Positions 7,396 through 15,739 of a stretch of DNA of 64,000 nucleotides are shown here, one piece after another. Within the stretch, counting starts at the first letter, position 1. Every line of letters starts with the position of its first letter. Origin of the DNA: Lachnospiraceae bacterium (GTDB taxonomy: Bacteria; Bacillota; Clostridia; Lachnospirales; Lachnospiraceae); assembly GCA_017542245.1 (NCBI GenBank), contig JAFXXN010000144.1:1-64000 (forward strand). Direction: 5' to 3'. Under the pieces are notes generated by a model. It had not been told where the DNA came from and did not search any database. It saw only the letters and a program-made list of their open reading frames with translations. A program made the position numbers and the translations under genes.

Positions 7396-7446
7396 GAAAC
7401 AATGACGGCGCCTGAAAACCGTCGCCGCTTTTTTTCGAGGTGAACA

Positions 7447-7914
7447 ATGAAGAAAAATATTACAGCTGTCATTTTGGCCTGTGTACTTGCCTTGAGCGGC
7501 TGCACAAAAAGCCCGTTACCGGAACTGCCGGGTGATGCCATTGCATTTGAAATGGGAACATTTATTGACGATAAACATGACGCTGCCTCCTTTGGCACGA
7601 TCGAATACAATGGCAGGACTTATATTGCATATGGGACGACCAACAATAAGTATAAGCAGAGTTATATCGAATCATGCATAGGATACATCATACAGGATGA
7701 GCATAGTTCATCTGCTACCGATCTGAACAATACCGACCGGAGGATATATACTTTATCGGGAGATTCTGAACACAACTTTCTGATGGAATATGATGATACG
7801 GTAAAACTAATGAATCAACCGAGTTTCTTTAGGGCAATCGATACAAACGGAAAAGATATAGATATTCCGGATTATATTGATCCGCTGCGATATGAGTTTT
7901 GGGGCGAACCGTAA
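7447..7914 (+). CDS. Putative lipoprotein, unknown
   Basis: A 155-residue protein with a type II signal peptide: MKKN, a hydrophobic core, and lipobox ALSGC with Cys19 as the lipidated residue. The mature part has no motif I recognise. It contains the short segment YNGRTYIAYGT, seen in secreted Firmicutes proteins of unknown role, and a conserved-looking YEFWGEP end. It is predicted to be anchored on the outer face of the membrane. The SD is CGAGGTGAACA, 5 nt before ATG. It follows the toxin locus, separated by a GACGG/CCGTC hairpin with a T run (7404-7436). Confidence 0.8.
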   Translation: MKKNITAVILACVLALSGCTKSPLPELPGDAIAFEMGTFIDDKHDAASFGTIEYNGRTYIAYGTTNNKYKQSYIESCIGYIIQDEHSSSATDLNNTDRRIYTLSGDSEHNFLMEYDDTVKLMNQPSFFRAIDTNGKDIDIPDYIDPLRYEFWGEP

Positions 7915-7940
7915 AAAATACGTTAAACAGACAAAAGTAA

Positions 7941-8087
7941 GCTTTCAGCTATACTCGGCTGTTACAGAAAACGCTTGACACATTTCTAAAGACCGGAGCC
8001 ATCAGCCAAATGCAGTACGATAAATCTTACGGAGACCTGGTCAAAAAGATGGGGATGGAAAGCATAGCGGAAGAACTGAAACCGTAA
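7941..8087 (+). pseudogene. Remnant of a small Clostridia protein (C-terminal fragment)
   Basis: An open frame without a usable start encodes LLQKTLDTFLKTGAISQMQY, then a segment ending KKMGMESIAEELKP. It resembles the C-terminal helix pair of small Lachnospiraceae proteins with TGAIS.xQYDKS. The upstream part is missing. The only ATG is internal (8010-8012) and would give 25 residues without an SD. It is probably a decayed gene. The rest of 7915-8276 holds a terminator at 8108 and no other recognisable feature. Confidence 0.4.
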
Positions 8088-8107
8088 ACACATATTATTT
8101 TTTAGAG

Positions 8108-8138
8108 AGCTGGTGTCAAGTCGACATCAGCTTATTTT
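8108..8138 (+). terminator. Rho-independent terminator
   Basis: AGCTGGTGTC, loop AAGTC, GACATCAGCT, then TATTTTATT. One G-T pair in the 10-bp stem. Confidence 0.8.
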
Positions 8139-8276
8139 ATTGCAAATTTTATAGCAAATTTTCCTGTCCGTAGGCATTTTTATCGTACATGGTTTTGATT
8201 ACAATAGAGTCATAACAAAATAACAAAAAACAACAAAAGTAAATGTTAACTGCAAACAGCAGAGAAGGAGGCTCTT

Positions 8277-8564
8277 ATGAAGAAGGTTATAGTTAAGGAT
8301 TATGTGCAGCTCATAGGCATCAAGAACTTTAAGGGTGAGGACAAGATGATTGATTACTACATTATCTGCCCCGGCAAGGAAAGAATCTACGCTTTCAGCA
8401 AGAAGTACATTCAGAACGCATACGACTTATGCAAGTCAGGGATAGGGATCAATGACCTGTCAACCAGAAAGACCAGAGACAGGGGAGTCATGATACTTGT
8501 AGATTATCTGAACATTATGCTCCCGTATCTCTGCGATTACTATGAACTGCCGATAGTGGCATGA
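8277..8564 (+). CDS. Conserved-looking hypothetical protein, 95 aa
   Basis: The start ATG follows AAGGAGG at 7-nt spacing, so translation is credible. The protein has mixed alpha/beta character with many Tyr and Lys residues, and no membrane helix or signal peptide. I recognise no motif. It is the first gene after the toxin/lipoprotein section and lies upstream of the Cys-rich mini-protein and WYL regulator on the same strand. It may mark the left boundary of the accessory island. Function unknown. Confidence 0.7.
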   Translation: MKKVIVKDYVQLIGIKNFKGEDKMIDYYIICPGKERIYAFSKKYIQNAYDLCKSGIGINDLSTRKTRDRGVMILVDYLNIMLPYLCDYYELPIVA

Positions 8565-8602
8565 AAAACAAAAAACATATATGAACCGGAGAGAGGAGAA
8601 AA

Positions 8603-8728
8603 ATGATTATGCGCAGGCTCATATTTTGGATAAGAAGGATGGTAGAAGGCAACAACAGGTATTGCACAAGATGCTGCCTAAACTGCCAGTATTTTAAAAG
8701 ATGCAGGCGGGATGGTTTTGAAAAATAA
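8603..8728 (+). CDS. Cysteine-rich mini-protein, 41 aa
   Basis: ATG 8603 follows GAGAGGAGAAAA. The product is basic with an amphipathic N-terminus (MIMRRLIFWIRRMV) and a tight cysteine cluster YCTRCCLNCQYFKRC. The spacing C-x2-CC-x2-C-x5-C could bind zinc. It lies between the 95-aa gene and the inverted repeat preceding the WYL regulator. It could be a DNA- or RNA-binding knuckle, a metallo-peptide, or a spurious frame; the SD and Cys pattern favour a real gene. Confidence 0.5.
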   Translation: MIMRRLIFWIRRMVEGNNRYCTRCCLNCQYFKRCRRDGFEK

Positions 8729-8759
8729 CCACGTACTATAAAGTTCCCACTGGAAAATG

Positions 8760-8806
8760 CCGATATATACTTTATATGGGTGCGATCTAACTAAAGTATA
8801 TATCGG
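8760..8806. promoter_or_regulatory. Perfect 15-bp inverted repeat covering the WYL regulator's leader
   Basis: Left arm CCGATATATACTTTA (8760-8774), 17-nt spacer, right arm TAAAGTATATATCGG (8792-8806). The right arm ends in the first two G of the GGAGG ribosome site (8805-8809). It could be an operator bound by the WYL protein dimer or an RNA hairpin that hides the SD. Confidence 0.8.
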
Positions 8807-8816
8807 AGGTGGGGAT

Positions 8817-9806
8817 ATGCCGAAAGGAAAAAAGCAAAAGCTGAAACTGTACTACCTGAACAAAATCATGACGGAAAAGACTGATGACCAGCACGGTCTA
8901 ACTATAAAAGAAATACAGATGCATCTGGCAAAATATGAATGTACGGCAGACCGTAAAAGCCTGTATGACGATCTGGATGCTCTCAGCGTCATGGGACTTG
9001 ATATCATAGGAGAACCGGAAGGAAATACCTACAGGTATCATGTAGGACAGAAACAGTTTGATATAGCAGAACTTAAACTTCTGGTGGATGCTGTTCAGTC
9101 ATCGAAATTTATAACAGAGAGAAAGTCGAATGATCTCATAAAAAAGCTTACCGGTATGGCCAGCGAATACGAGGCAGCACAGCTGAAAAGGCAGGTAGTG
9201 GTACAGGGGCGAGTAAAGACCATGAACGAAAGCATCTACTATGTTGTGGATGACATACACCGTGCTATAAGCCAGAACCAGCAGATAATGTTCGAATACA
9301 TGCAGTGGAACTTAAAGAAGCAGCTTGAGAAAAAGAGAAAAGATCCATATAAAGTCAGTCCTTGGGCACTCATATGGGCAGAGGAGAACTACTACCTTGT
9401 AGCCTATGATGAAGCTGAGGACTGCTTAAAGCATTTCCGGGTAGACAAGATGAAGAGCATAGCAGTATTAAAGGAGAAACGCAAGGGCAGGGAAAAATAT
9501 GAGAACTTTGACGTGGCACAGTACTCGACCAAGAACTTTGGTATGTATGCCGGGGAAGAGAAGGACGTCAGGATAGCCTTCAAGAATGAAATGGTAGGCG
9601 TTATAATAGACCGTTTTGGCAAAGAGATCATTATCCATGACTCAGATAAGAATGGCTGGTCGGAGACTGTAGTGAAAGTGGCTGTCAGCAGGCATTTCTT
9701 TGGGTGGATATTTGCTTTAGGACCGGAATTTACGATAACAGCACCAAAGGATGTGGTAAAGATGTTTAAAAATGCGGCTGAAGAAAGATTTAAGACTCTC
9801 GAATGA
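8817..9806 (+). CDS. HTH-WYL domain transcriptional regulator
   Basis: A 329-residue protein; the start is fixed by GGAGGTGG 7 nt upstream. Residues about 12-75 form a winged HTH (KLYYLNKIMTEKTDDQHGLT, IQMHLAKY, RKSLYDDLDAL). Residues about 130-215 form a WYL domain (YKVSPWALIWAEENYYLVAY, then LKHFRVDKM). The C-terminal WCX extension is about 90 residues. WYL proteins bind single-stranded nucleic acid or nucleotide ligands, and BrxR/CapW members repress defence operons from inverted repeats next to their own gene. The perfect 15-bp inverted repeat at its leader and the nuclease-rich island downstream fit that role. Target genes are inferred. Confidence 0.92.
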   Translation: MPKGKKQKLKLYYLNKIMTEKTDDQHGLTIKEIQMHLAKYECTADRKSLYDDLDALSVMGLDIIGEPEGNTYRYHVGQKQFDIAELKLLVDAVQSSKFITERKSNDLIKKLTGMASEYEAAQLKRQVVVQGRVKTMNESIYYVVDDIHRAISQNQQIMFEYMQWNLKKQLEKKRKDPYKVSPWALIWAEENYYLVAYDEAEDCLKHFRVDKMKSIAVLKEKRKGREKYENFDVAQYSTKNFGMYAGEEKDVRIAFKNEMVGVIIDRFGKEIIIHDSDKNGWSETVVKVAVSRHFFGWIFALGPEFTITAPKDVVKMFKNAAEERFKTLE

Positions 9807-9821
9807 TGTATTCCAAAAGTA

Positions 9822-9850
9822 TTGATTATAAAGTTTTAAAGGTATATAAT
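9822..9850 (+). promoter_or_regulatory. Promoter upstream of the TM-coiled-coil/HNH gene
   Basis: TTGATT (9822-9827), 17-nt spacer, TATAAT (9845-9850), about 90 bp before the start codon. Confidence 0.7.
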
Positions 9851-9941
9851 TAAATGTGAAGGAAAAACATAAATTCTCCAACGGAATAATTGAAATCTAG
9901 TTTGTAAATAGCTAAAAAAATTATTACAAAGGGTAATCATT

Positions 9942-11297
9942 ATGAAAAATGAAAATATAATTTATGGAATAATATTATTTGTACTGGTTTTAGTAACTAT
10001 ATTGGTGATTAATAAAATTAGATATAAAAAATTAGAGGCAGAAATTCTAGCAAGTTTGGGATTTAGAGATTGGGATACAGCTCCATATATTGATACATAT
10101 GTAAGTGTTAAAAGTAGACAAGCTATAGAAAAGTATGACGATGTTAAGTTTTTTAAAGAGAATAAAGATAAATTTACAGAGGCAGAAAAAAGATTAGTCT
10201 TAAAAAACAATATTGCAAAAATAATAAAAGATTTTTTGGCTGATAATGAATTTGAAAAGCGATACCCTTATAAGAAAGTAAAAAGAAATATCGATGCAGT
10301 GTTAATTAATGTTAGTGCTTATAGAGTACAAGTTGATTATATTTCATCTGCGGGAAATCACTTAGCTCAAAAAGAGTTACATATTAATCAACGCACACTA
10401 GATAAATTTAATAATGATCCTTCAATTCTTATGGGAAAAGCGGAATATAATAAATTCCTAAAAGAAACTGAAAAAAAAGAACTAGATAAAAAGCATCATT
10501 TATTTTATGAAAAAGTTAACAAAATAGTAGACTTTGCTTCAAATAATAAACCTTCCTTGATATTAAAAGAAAAGCAAGATATGTTAGATAGTCTGATTTC
10601 GCAGTTGTTTGACAGGACAGTAAACAGCATTCAGAAGATAAAGACGATAGATAGTGAAGAATGGGGGATAATTGATAAATATATTTCAAATATTGATAAG
10701 GAAATTAACGAAATAGTCAGCGAAAATCAGAAAATACTTGATTACTATGAATCTTCAGGGTTTCAGAAAATAAAAGCAACTTGTGAAGCATTGATGAGTT
10801 CTCAAAAAGAATTTAATGAATATATAAACGAAAAAGTTCATGCGATATCAACTTTATTTGGTACAAAAGTAATAAGAAATGAAACAGTAACAGAAGATGA
10901 ACATAATTATATTCGTCCATACAAAAAGACAATTACGCCTTTTACTGCGGAAGTATCAGCTGCAGTATTTGCTAGTGCAGAAAATAATCCAATAGAATAC
11001 ATTGTAAAAAATTTTTATCCTAATAAATCAATGTACCCTGAACAAATTCAGAAACTTCAGCTATTAATTGAAGAACTTGAAACATTAAGAGAAGCTAAAC
11101 AAATAATAGAAAATTATAAGAAGGATTATAAGCAGTATATTCAAGATGTGCCTGCGTTCATTATGGAAAAAGATGAGACCGGATTTTATTCAAGATTAGG
11201 TTTTGCATATATTGATGAGAGCGTTTTAACGGTTGAATATAAATTTCATATACATCTGGTGGTGGGTTTGCACAAAGATCATTTACTGTCCCAATGA
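9942..11297 (+). CDS. Membrane-anchored coiled-coil protein, N-terminal part of a frameshifted HNH protein
   Basis: A 451-residue frame with an N-terminal membrane helix (residues 6-24, IIYGIILFVLVLVTILVI), then a long Lys/Glu-rich helical region. Near its end it reads GFYSRLGFAYIDESVLTVEYKF. After that the sense passes to another frame, where TSGGGFAQRSFTVPM leads straight into the HNH domain encoded at 11294. A one-base change around 11240 would join the two into a single membrane-tethered HNH protein of about 545 residues, a layout I know from Lachnospiraceae. The frame is AT-rich compared with the flanks. It may be a disrupted gene, or the two parts may still work separately through the ATGA overlap. 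Confidence 0.75.
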   Translation: MKNENIIYGIILFVLVLVTILVINKIRYKKLEAEILASLGFRDWDTAPYIDTYVSVKSRQAIEKYDDVKFFKENKDKFTEAEKRLVLKNNIAKIIKDFLADNEFEKRYPYKKVKRNIDAVLINVSAYRVQVDYISSAGNHLAQKELHINQRTLDKFNNDPSILMGKAEYNKFLKETEKKELDKKHHLFYEKVNKIVDFASNNKPSLILKEKQDMLDSLISQLFDRTVNSIQKIKTIDSEEWGIIDKYISNIDKEINEIVSENQKILDYYESSGFQKIKATCEALMSSQKEFNEYINEKVHAISTLFGTKVIRNETVTEDEHNYIRPYKKTITPFTAEVSAAVFASAENNPIEYIVKNFYPNKSMYPEQIQKLQLLIEELETLREAKQIIENYKKDYKQYIQDVPAFIMEKDETGFYSRLGFAYIDESVLTVEYKFHIHLVVGLHKDHLLSQ

Positions 11298-11584
11298 CGG
11301 AAGAGAATATAGTTGAGCTAGTTAAAATTCTTGAAAGCAAATTAACGGCATCAGCATTTTCGAAAGAACAGAGAATGTTAATGACTAAAAAACTTCGTGA
11401 TTATATAAAGAATAGAGATAATTATACTTGCTGCAATTGTGGAAACTCGATTTATAATGAGCCTAATTTACTACTAGAAATTGATCATATAATTCCTGTT
11501 GCAAAAGGAGGTTTCACTGAAGAAAAGAATTTACAAACACTTTGTTGGAAATGTAATAGATCTAAAGGTGATAAGATACTTTGA
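11294..11584 (+). CDS. HNH endonuclease domain (C-terminal part, separated by frameshift)
   Basis: A 96-residue frame starting at an ATG that overlaps the previous stop (ATGA). The HNH core is clear: YTCCNCGNS (zinc Cys pair), LLEIDHIIPVAKGG (the H-H of the fold), NLQTLCWKCNRSKGDK (second Cys pair and the final N/K). It is a zinc-stabilised beta-beta-alpha metal nuclease that nicks or cuts DNA. With no SD of its own it depends on translational coupling, or it is the severed end of the upstream gene. The 320 bp after it hold only a decayed mini-gene. Confidence 0.85.
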   Translation: MTEENIVELVKILESKLTASAFSKEQRMLMTKKLRDYIKNRDNYTCCNCGNSIYNEPNLLLEIDHIIPVAKGGFTEEKNLQTLCWKCNRSKGDKIL

Positions 11585-11752
11585 TTCTTGAGTGGCACTT
11601 ATGGAAGAACATATTATGTATATATAGAGAGAAATATTGGTGATGTTGAGTTGGCAGGAAAATAGATGTTAATGTAAATGGTATTTAAAGTAAATGAACC
11701 AAGATTATTTCGAGGTGAGGGAAGATGAATAGATGATGATATTGGGGGAGCT

Positions 11753-11860
11753 ATGATGAAACTTTTAATCATGATAGTGGTTGTAACTGTGTGTTTTATA
11801 TGACCACGAAAATGAAAAAAATTCAAGCAAGAATATGACAAAGAAGTAGTTGAGATTTGA
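11753..11860 (+). pseudogene. Decayed small membrane peptide gene
   Basis: ATG ATG after GGGGGAG reads MMKLLIMIVVVTVCFI, then TGA, PRK, TGA, KKFKQEYDKEVVEI, TGA. Replacing the two internal TGA by TGG would give a normal one-helix membrane peptide with a basic anchor. Two nonsense mutations are the simplest reading. Nothing else coding is visible in 11585-11904. Confidence 0.35.
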
Positions 11861-11904
11861 GGTTATTTAACAAAGAAAATAATATAAAGAAGGAGTACAT
11901 AAAA

Positions 11905-12930
11905 ATGAAGAAAAAAATAATTTGTATCACATTATTAATAATATTGGTTATAGGCACAATTCCTATAAGTGCCAAGTCAAAAGTTAAATCAGAAACAATA
12001 GATGACTATCTAGAAACATCATTTGATGTTTATAATATACCAATTGTAGATAGTTATTATGAATTTAGTACTATGAAAGATAATGATGAAATCAAACCGG
12101 CTATCGAAGATACCTCGAAATCAACTAAAAACATTTATACTATCAAGGCAAAGAAAAATGGTTGTCTGACAGTTTATTCCAAGGATTCATTCAAAATATA
12201 TGATTTGTCTACAAAAGATACAACGATGCTTAAAGATTACATGAATGGTGGGTATAATATCCCTATAAGAAAAAATGATATTCTAGCCATATCGGTTCAA
12301 TCATCGTATAATCTAACTGTGTATATTGGTTTTGTACCGGAAGAAAAAATATTTTGTATTGATGAAAGTGTAAAAAACAAGAACAATACTTTGACATTTA
12401 CTTTTGGAAATGTTTATGGTCAAGGTACAACACTGTCAGTATACGCTTCAAAGAAGAAACTTTCAACAGCAACTGTTTTAGCAAAAGATATTTTACAACC
12501 TGATTATAACAAGTCTATTTCGTATGATTGTACTTCTATATTAAATGATGAAGGAGATGCGGTTCTTACTCTACCAGAAAGAGGAGAATATACTATAGTA
12601 ATGATGTCAGAAATAAAGGGTAAAATATTTTCAAGATTAACTTTTATCCTTGATACTGACAAATATATTGAACCTAAGTTAGATGCTCTTGAAGAACCTA
12701 TTTCTGCGGTTAAGGGTACAAATATAATTGTAGGATATGCAGAACCATATAATACAGTTTATGTTGAATATGACGGGAAAAAATATGAAGGTGTGGCTAA
12801 CAGAAAAGGCATATACAAAATAGTGCTTAAAAAAGACATGAAAGAAGGCGTAGCTTTTAAAATATGGCAGTGTAATGATAAAGGGCTTTCTTCAAAGAAA
12901 GCGAAATATAGAGTTACCGATTTATCATAG
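11905..12930 (+). CDS. Secreted protein with C-terminal Ig-like domain
   Basis: A 341-residue protein; start ATG after AAGGAG. Residues 1-24 are a signal peptide (KKKIICITLLIILVIGTIPI, cleaved after SA-K). The middle is beta-rich and unassigned. The last 80 residues (EEPISAVKGTNIIVGYAEPY, then a YVEYDGKKYEG strand) look like the bacterial Ig-like folds used in repeats of cell-surface proteins. No sorting signal is present, so the product is probably released or held non-covalently. It is AT-rich like the neighbouring genes. Function unknown. Confidence 0.75.
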   Translation: MKKKIICITLLIILVIGTIPISAKSKVKSETIDDYLETSFDVYNIPIVDSYYEFSTMKDNDEIKPAIEDTSKSTKNIYTIKAKKNGCLTVYSKDSFKIYDLSTKDTTMLKDYMNGGYNIPIRKNDILAISVQSSYNLTVYIGFVPEEKIFCIDESVKNKNNTLTFTFGNVYGQGTTLSVYASKKKLSTATVLAKDILQPDYNKSISYDCTSILNDEGDAVLTLPERGEYTIVMMSEIKGKIFSRLTFILDTDKYIEPKLDALEEPISAVKGTNIIVGYAEPYNTVYVEYDGKKYEGVANRKGIYKIVLKKDMKEGVAFKIWQCNDKGLSSKKAKYRVTDLS

Positions 12931-13022
12931 TGAGAAAAAAGTATACTAATAGTTTTAGGAAACTTTTTGAATTATTTATATGTTTTATAAAAAGAATAAG
13001 TGTTTTTAAGGAGTGATAAGAC

Positions 13023-14195
13023 ATGACAGATAATATTACTTCAAAAAACAGAATAGAATTTCAGATAGATACATCATATCATAATAGACTAGATATTTCC
13101 GGATTTTCTCAGATGATGAAAAATCCTTCGTTTTGTTATAAGTTTTACTGGTTGGAAGCTATAGTACAGATAGTTTCGAGGGATATAACGGAAACAACCT
13201 TTGACGAAATAATCAATGAGATGATATGTAATGCATGGTATTCCGTACGTGAATTTCATATTCATTTGAGCGGTATACAGGGAAACGAAATAAAGGATGG
13301 ATTGGAGAGAGCTATAATCAAGCTCACGGAATTAAGTAATCTGGCAGCAAATGATTCAAAGGTTGAGATAATAAATGCAATAAAAAAATATGATAAAGAA
13401 TTGAAGGAATATAAAGAACAGCTGACCAACATGGTTCCGTACAGGGCTCTGGCCGGATTCTTTGGTAATGCAGGTACACCTGAATGGGAAAGTATCCGGA
13501 GAATGACAGCGTATATTGAGAAAGTTAACCGTGAGGTGGTTACACTTCCATATATACTGGGAGTTTCTCCTAAGTTAAAAAAGGAAGTGCATATTAATCC
13601 TGAATGGGCTGAAATGATAAAAGACAACACTGTAGCCATACTTGGTTGGATACAATATGAAAAAGTAAAGTGGCTTCAAAATAATAATCCGGAAGTGCCG
13701 GGACTTGTTTATAAGCTAGCACCTATGGATGATAAAATGCGTAAACTTAACAAAGTACGCAAACTATGGGAAGGTATTCTAGAATTATCTGAAGTACACG
13801 ATGTGTTTACCGGCGACAAAGTGATATCAGGAAATTATGATGTTGATCATTTTATACCATGGTCTTTTGTTATGAATGACGAATTATGGAACTTGATGCC
13901 CATGGATTCTTCTTTGAATTCTTCAAAAAGTAACAAACTTCCCAAATGGGATCCCTTTTTTAAGAGTTTCGCACAAAACCAGTATCTTATGTATAACCTA
14001 TTGCATGAGAAGGCTGGAATATATAAATTATTTGAAGGTTGCTACCGCGATAACTTACATTCTATCTGGGCTGGGCAGGAGCTTTATAGAAAAGGTAATA
14101 CTCAAGAAGAGTTTTATAATATTTTGGCTAAAAACATGCAGCCGGTATACGATTCTGCCAAGCGGCAGGGATATGAGATTTGGAATATAAGTTGA
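13023..14195 (+). CDS. HNH endonuclease family protein
   Basis: A 390-residue protein, mostly helical, with an HNH core around residues 265-300: FTGDK, NYDVDHFIPWSF, then LWNLMPMDSSLNSSKSNKLP. The D-H pair and the N...N/K end match the HNH_4-like nucleases. The Cys residues of zinc-bound HNH proteins are absent. SD AAGGAG lies 7 nt upstream. It is followed 56 nt later by two DUF262 genes in the same direction, so it may be the nuclease partner of the first DUF262 protein, which lacks its own HNH. Inferred role: DNA restriction. Confidence 0.88.
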   Translation: MTDNITSKNRIEFQIDTSYHNRLDISGFSQMMKNPSFCYKFYWLEAIVQIVSRDITETTFDEIINEMICNAWYSVREFHIHLSGIQGNEIKDGLERAIIKLTELSNLAANDSKVEIINAIKKYDKELKEYKEQLTNMVPYRALAGFFGNAGTPEWESIRRMTAYIEKVNREVVTLPYILGVSPKLKKEVHINPEWAEMIKDNTVAILGWIQYEKVKWLQNNNPEVPGLVYKLAPMDDKMRKLNKVRKLWEGILELSEVHDVFTGDKVISGNYDVDHFIPWSFVMNDELWNLMPMDSSLNSSKSNKLPKWDPFFKSFAQNQYLMYNLLHEKAGIYKLFEGCYRDNLHSIWAGQELYRKGNTQEEFYNILAKNMQPVYDSAKRQGYEIWNIS

Positions 14196-14251
14196 TAGAG
14201 TCATATAAATAAAACTTTAATGAAAGAAAGAACGTAGCAAAGGATAAACAC

Positions 14252-15739
14252 ATGGATAATAGACTTATACTTGGGATCAGCAAAATAGGTGACCTTCTTT
14301 TACATAACAAAATATCCAGAAATGAAGATGGTGTACCCATCGAAGATGTTCATTTGAGTATTCCGGAATATCAACGACCATATAAATGGTCGGCTAAAAA
14401 TGCCAACCAACTTCTTGATGATATAGAGGAAGCAAAAAACGATAATAAGGAAGTTTATCGTGTCGGTACTCTTATTCTTCATAAGGACGACTCAGGAAGG
14501 TATAATATTGTTGATGGTCAGCAGCGTACGATAACATTTTCGCTTATACTGAAATGTTTATGTGAAGAAAAGATTGATTTTATATCAGAAAAATTATCAA
14601 ACAATACCTTTAATCTTCATAATGTCTTGAATAATTTTCTCTCGTTAAAAAGACGTATTGAACGTTTATCGGATGAAAAAGAGAAAATGGATTTGTGTGA
14701 TTATATTGAAAATCACTGTGAATTGATAGTGGTTATTACTAAAGACTTGTCCGAAGCATTTCAGTTTTTTGATTCACAGAATGCCAGGGGGAAGGCACTA
14801 TACCCTCATGATCTCTTAAAAGCTTATCATTTAAGAGAAATGAGAAGTGTTAGTGTTATGGAAACTGAAGAAATAGTAAAAACATGGGAGGAAATGAATC
14901 AGAAACGACTGGCAGTTCTTTTTAATGATTATCTGTATCGATTAAAGGAATGGGTTAAAGGCAATAGGGCAGATGAGCTCACGGAGCATAATATTGATAT
15001 CTTTAAGGGTGTTACATCCAGAGATAATCATCCTTATGCGCAATATTACAAAGGTGCTTTTGCGTATGCTAATGAGCTGAATCATTCGCATGTTCCGTTT
15101 GTTACAGGTATTCAGGAGATAAGTCCGTTTCAGATTAATGCACCCATTATAGCCGGAGCATCATTTTTTGAATATGCTAAACATTATTTTGATATTCTGG
15201 CAGATATTCAGAATAATGACAAATACGAAGGATATTTTATAAATGATAACGAAATAGTTAAAACCTTGGATCTACGTGAGTATAAAAACGGTGTTGGCAA
15301 TCATATTACCAGATTGATGTTTGATTCCGCTATACTTCTTTATGTTGACAGATTCTGCCCGGCAAAACCTTCGAAAGTTGATACAGAATATCTTGAACAA
15401 TTTGTTATATTCGCATTTATTTGGGCATACTCCATGCGTGCGCAGTATCAAAATGTGGGCTGGCTGGTGGCACAGAATTATATTATGGGAACAACAAATA
15501 AAGAAGAAATTGTAAATGATTTTAATATTTTTAAGATTATAGTAGATTCGGATTCACCACAGCTTTTGCTTAGTAAGCTGACAGACTTTTTGGAACCGCT
15601 TAAATTATCGCAGGTCCATCATAAGATTAAAGAACCGCTTGGGGCGAAAAAAGACAATGTATTTCTAAATTATTTGGACCATTTTAAACAGCATAAATTT
15701 ATGGAGAAAAGTAATGAGCAAGAAAACACTACCACTTAA
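14252..15739 (+). CDS. DUF262 protein (GmrS-like ParB/Srx-fold NTPase domain)
   Basis: A 495-residue protein with the DUF262 motifs: IPEYQRPYKW (37-46), VDGQQRTITF (87-96) and, further on, FDSQNARGKALYPHDLLKAY. In GmrS the DGQQR motif belongs to the nucleotide-hydrolysing ParB-like fold that drives cleavage of glucosylated hydroxymethylcytosine DNA. There is no DUF1524/HNH half at the C-terminus, unlike the next gene. The two overlap by 26 nt, indicating coupled translation. It is probably a type IV restriction-like component whose nuclease function is supplied in trans by a neighbour (inference). Confidence 0.9.
   Translation: MDNRLILGISKIGDLLLHNKISRNEDGVPIEDVHLSIPEYQRPYKWSAKNANQLLDDIEEAKNDNKEVYRVGTLILHKDDSGRYNIVDGQQRTITFSLILKCLCEEKIDFISEKLSNNTFNLHNVLNNFLSLKRRIERLSDEKEKMDLCDYIENHCELIVVITKDLSEAFQFFDSQNARGKALYPHDLLKAYHLREMRSVSVMETEEIVKTWEEMNQKRLAVLFNDYLYRLKEWVKGNRADELTEHNIDIFKGVTSRDNHPYAQYYKGAFAYANELNHSHVPFVTGIQEISPFQINAPIIAGASFFEYAKHYFDILADIQNNDKYEGYFINDNEIVKTLDLREYKNGVGNHITRLMFDSAILLYVDRFCPAKPSKVDTEYLEQFVIFAFIWAYSMRAQYQNVGWLVAQNYIMGTTNKEEIVNDFNIFKIIVDSDSPQLLLSKLTDFLEPLKLSQVHHKIKEPLGAKKDNVFLNYLDHFKQHKFMEKSNEQENTTT

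Noticed and set aside
11225-11300. Programmed -1 frameshift joining the coiled-coil and HNH frames
   Set aside because: The local sequence TATAAATTTCAT lacks an X XXY YYZ slippery site and no stimulatory hairpin follows closely; mutation or a split gene is more likely.
11753-11860. TGA recoding (Trp or Sec) in a mini-gene with two in-frame TGA
   Set aside because: TGA is a normal stop at many genes in the window and no SECIS-like or tRNA evidence exists; decay by nonsense mutation is simpler.
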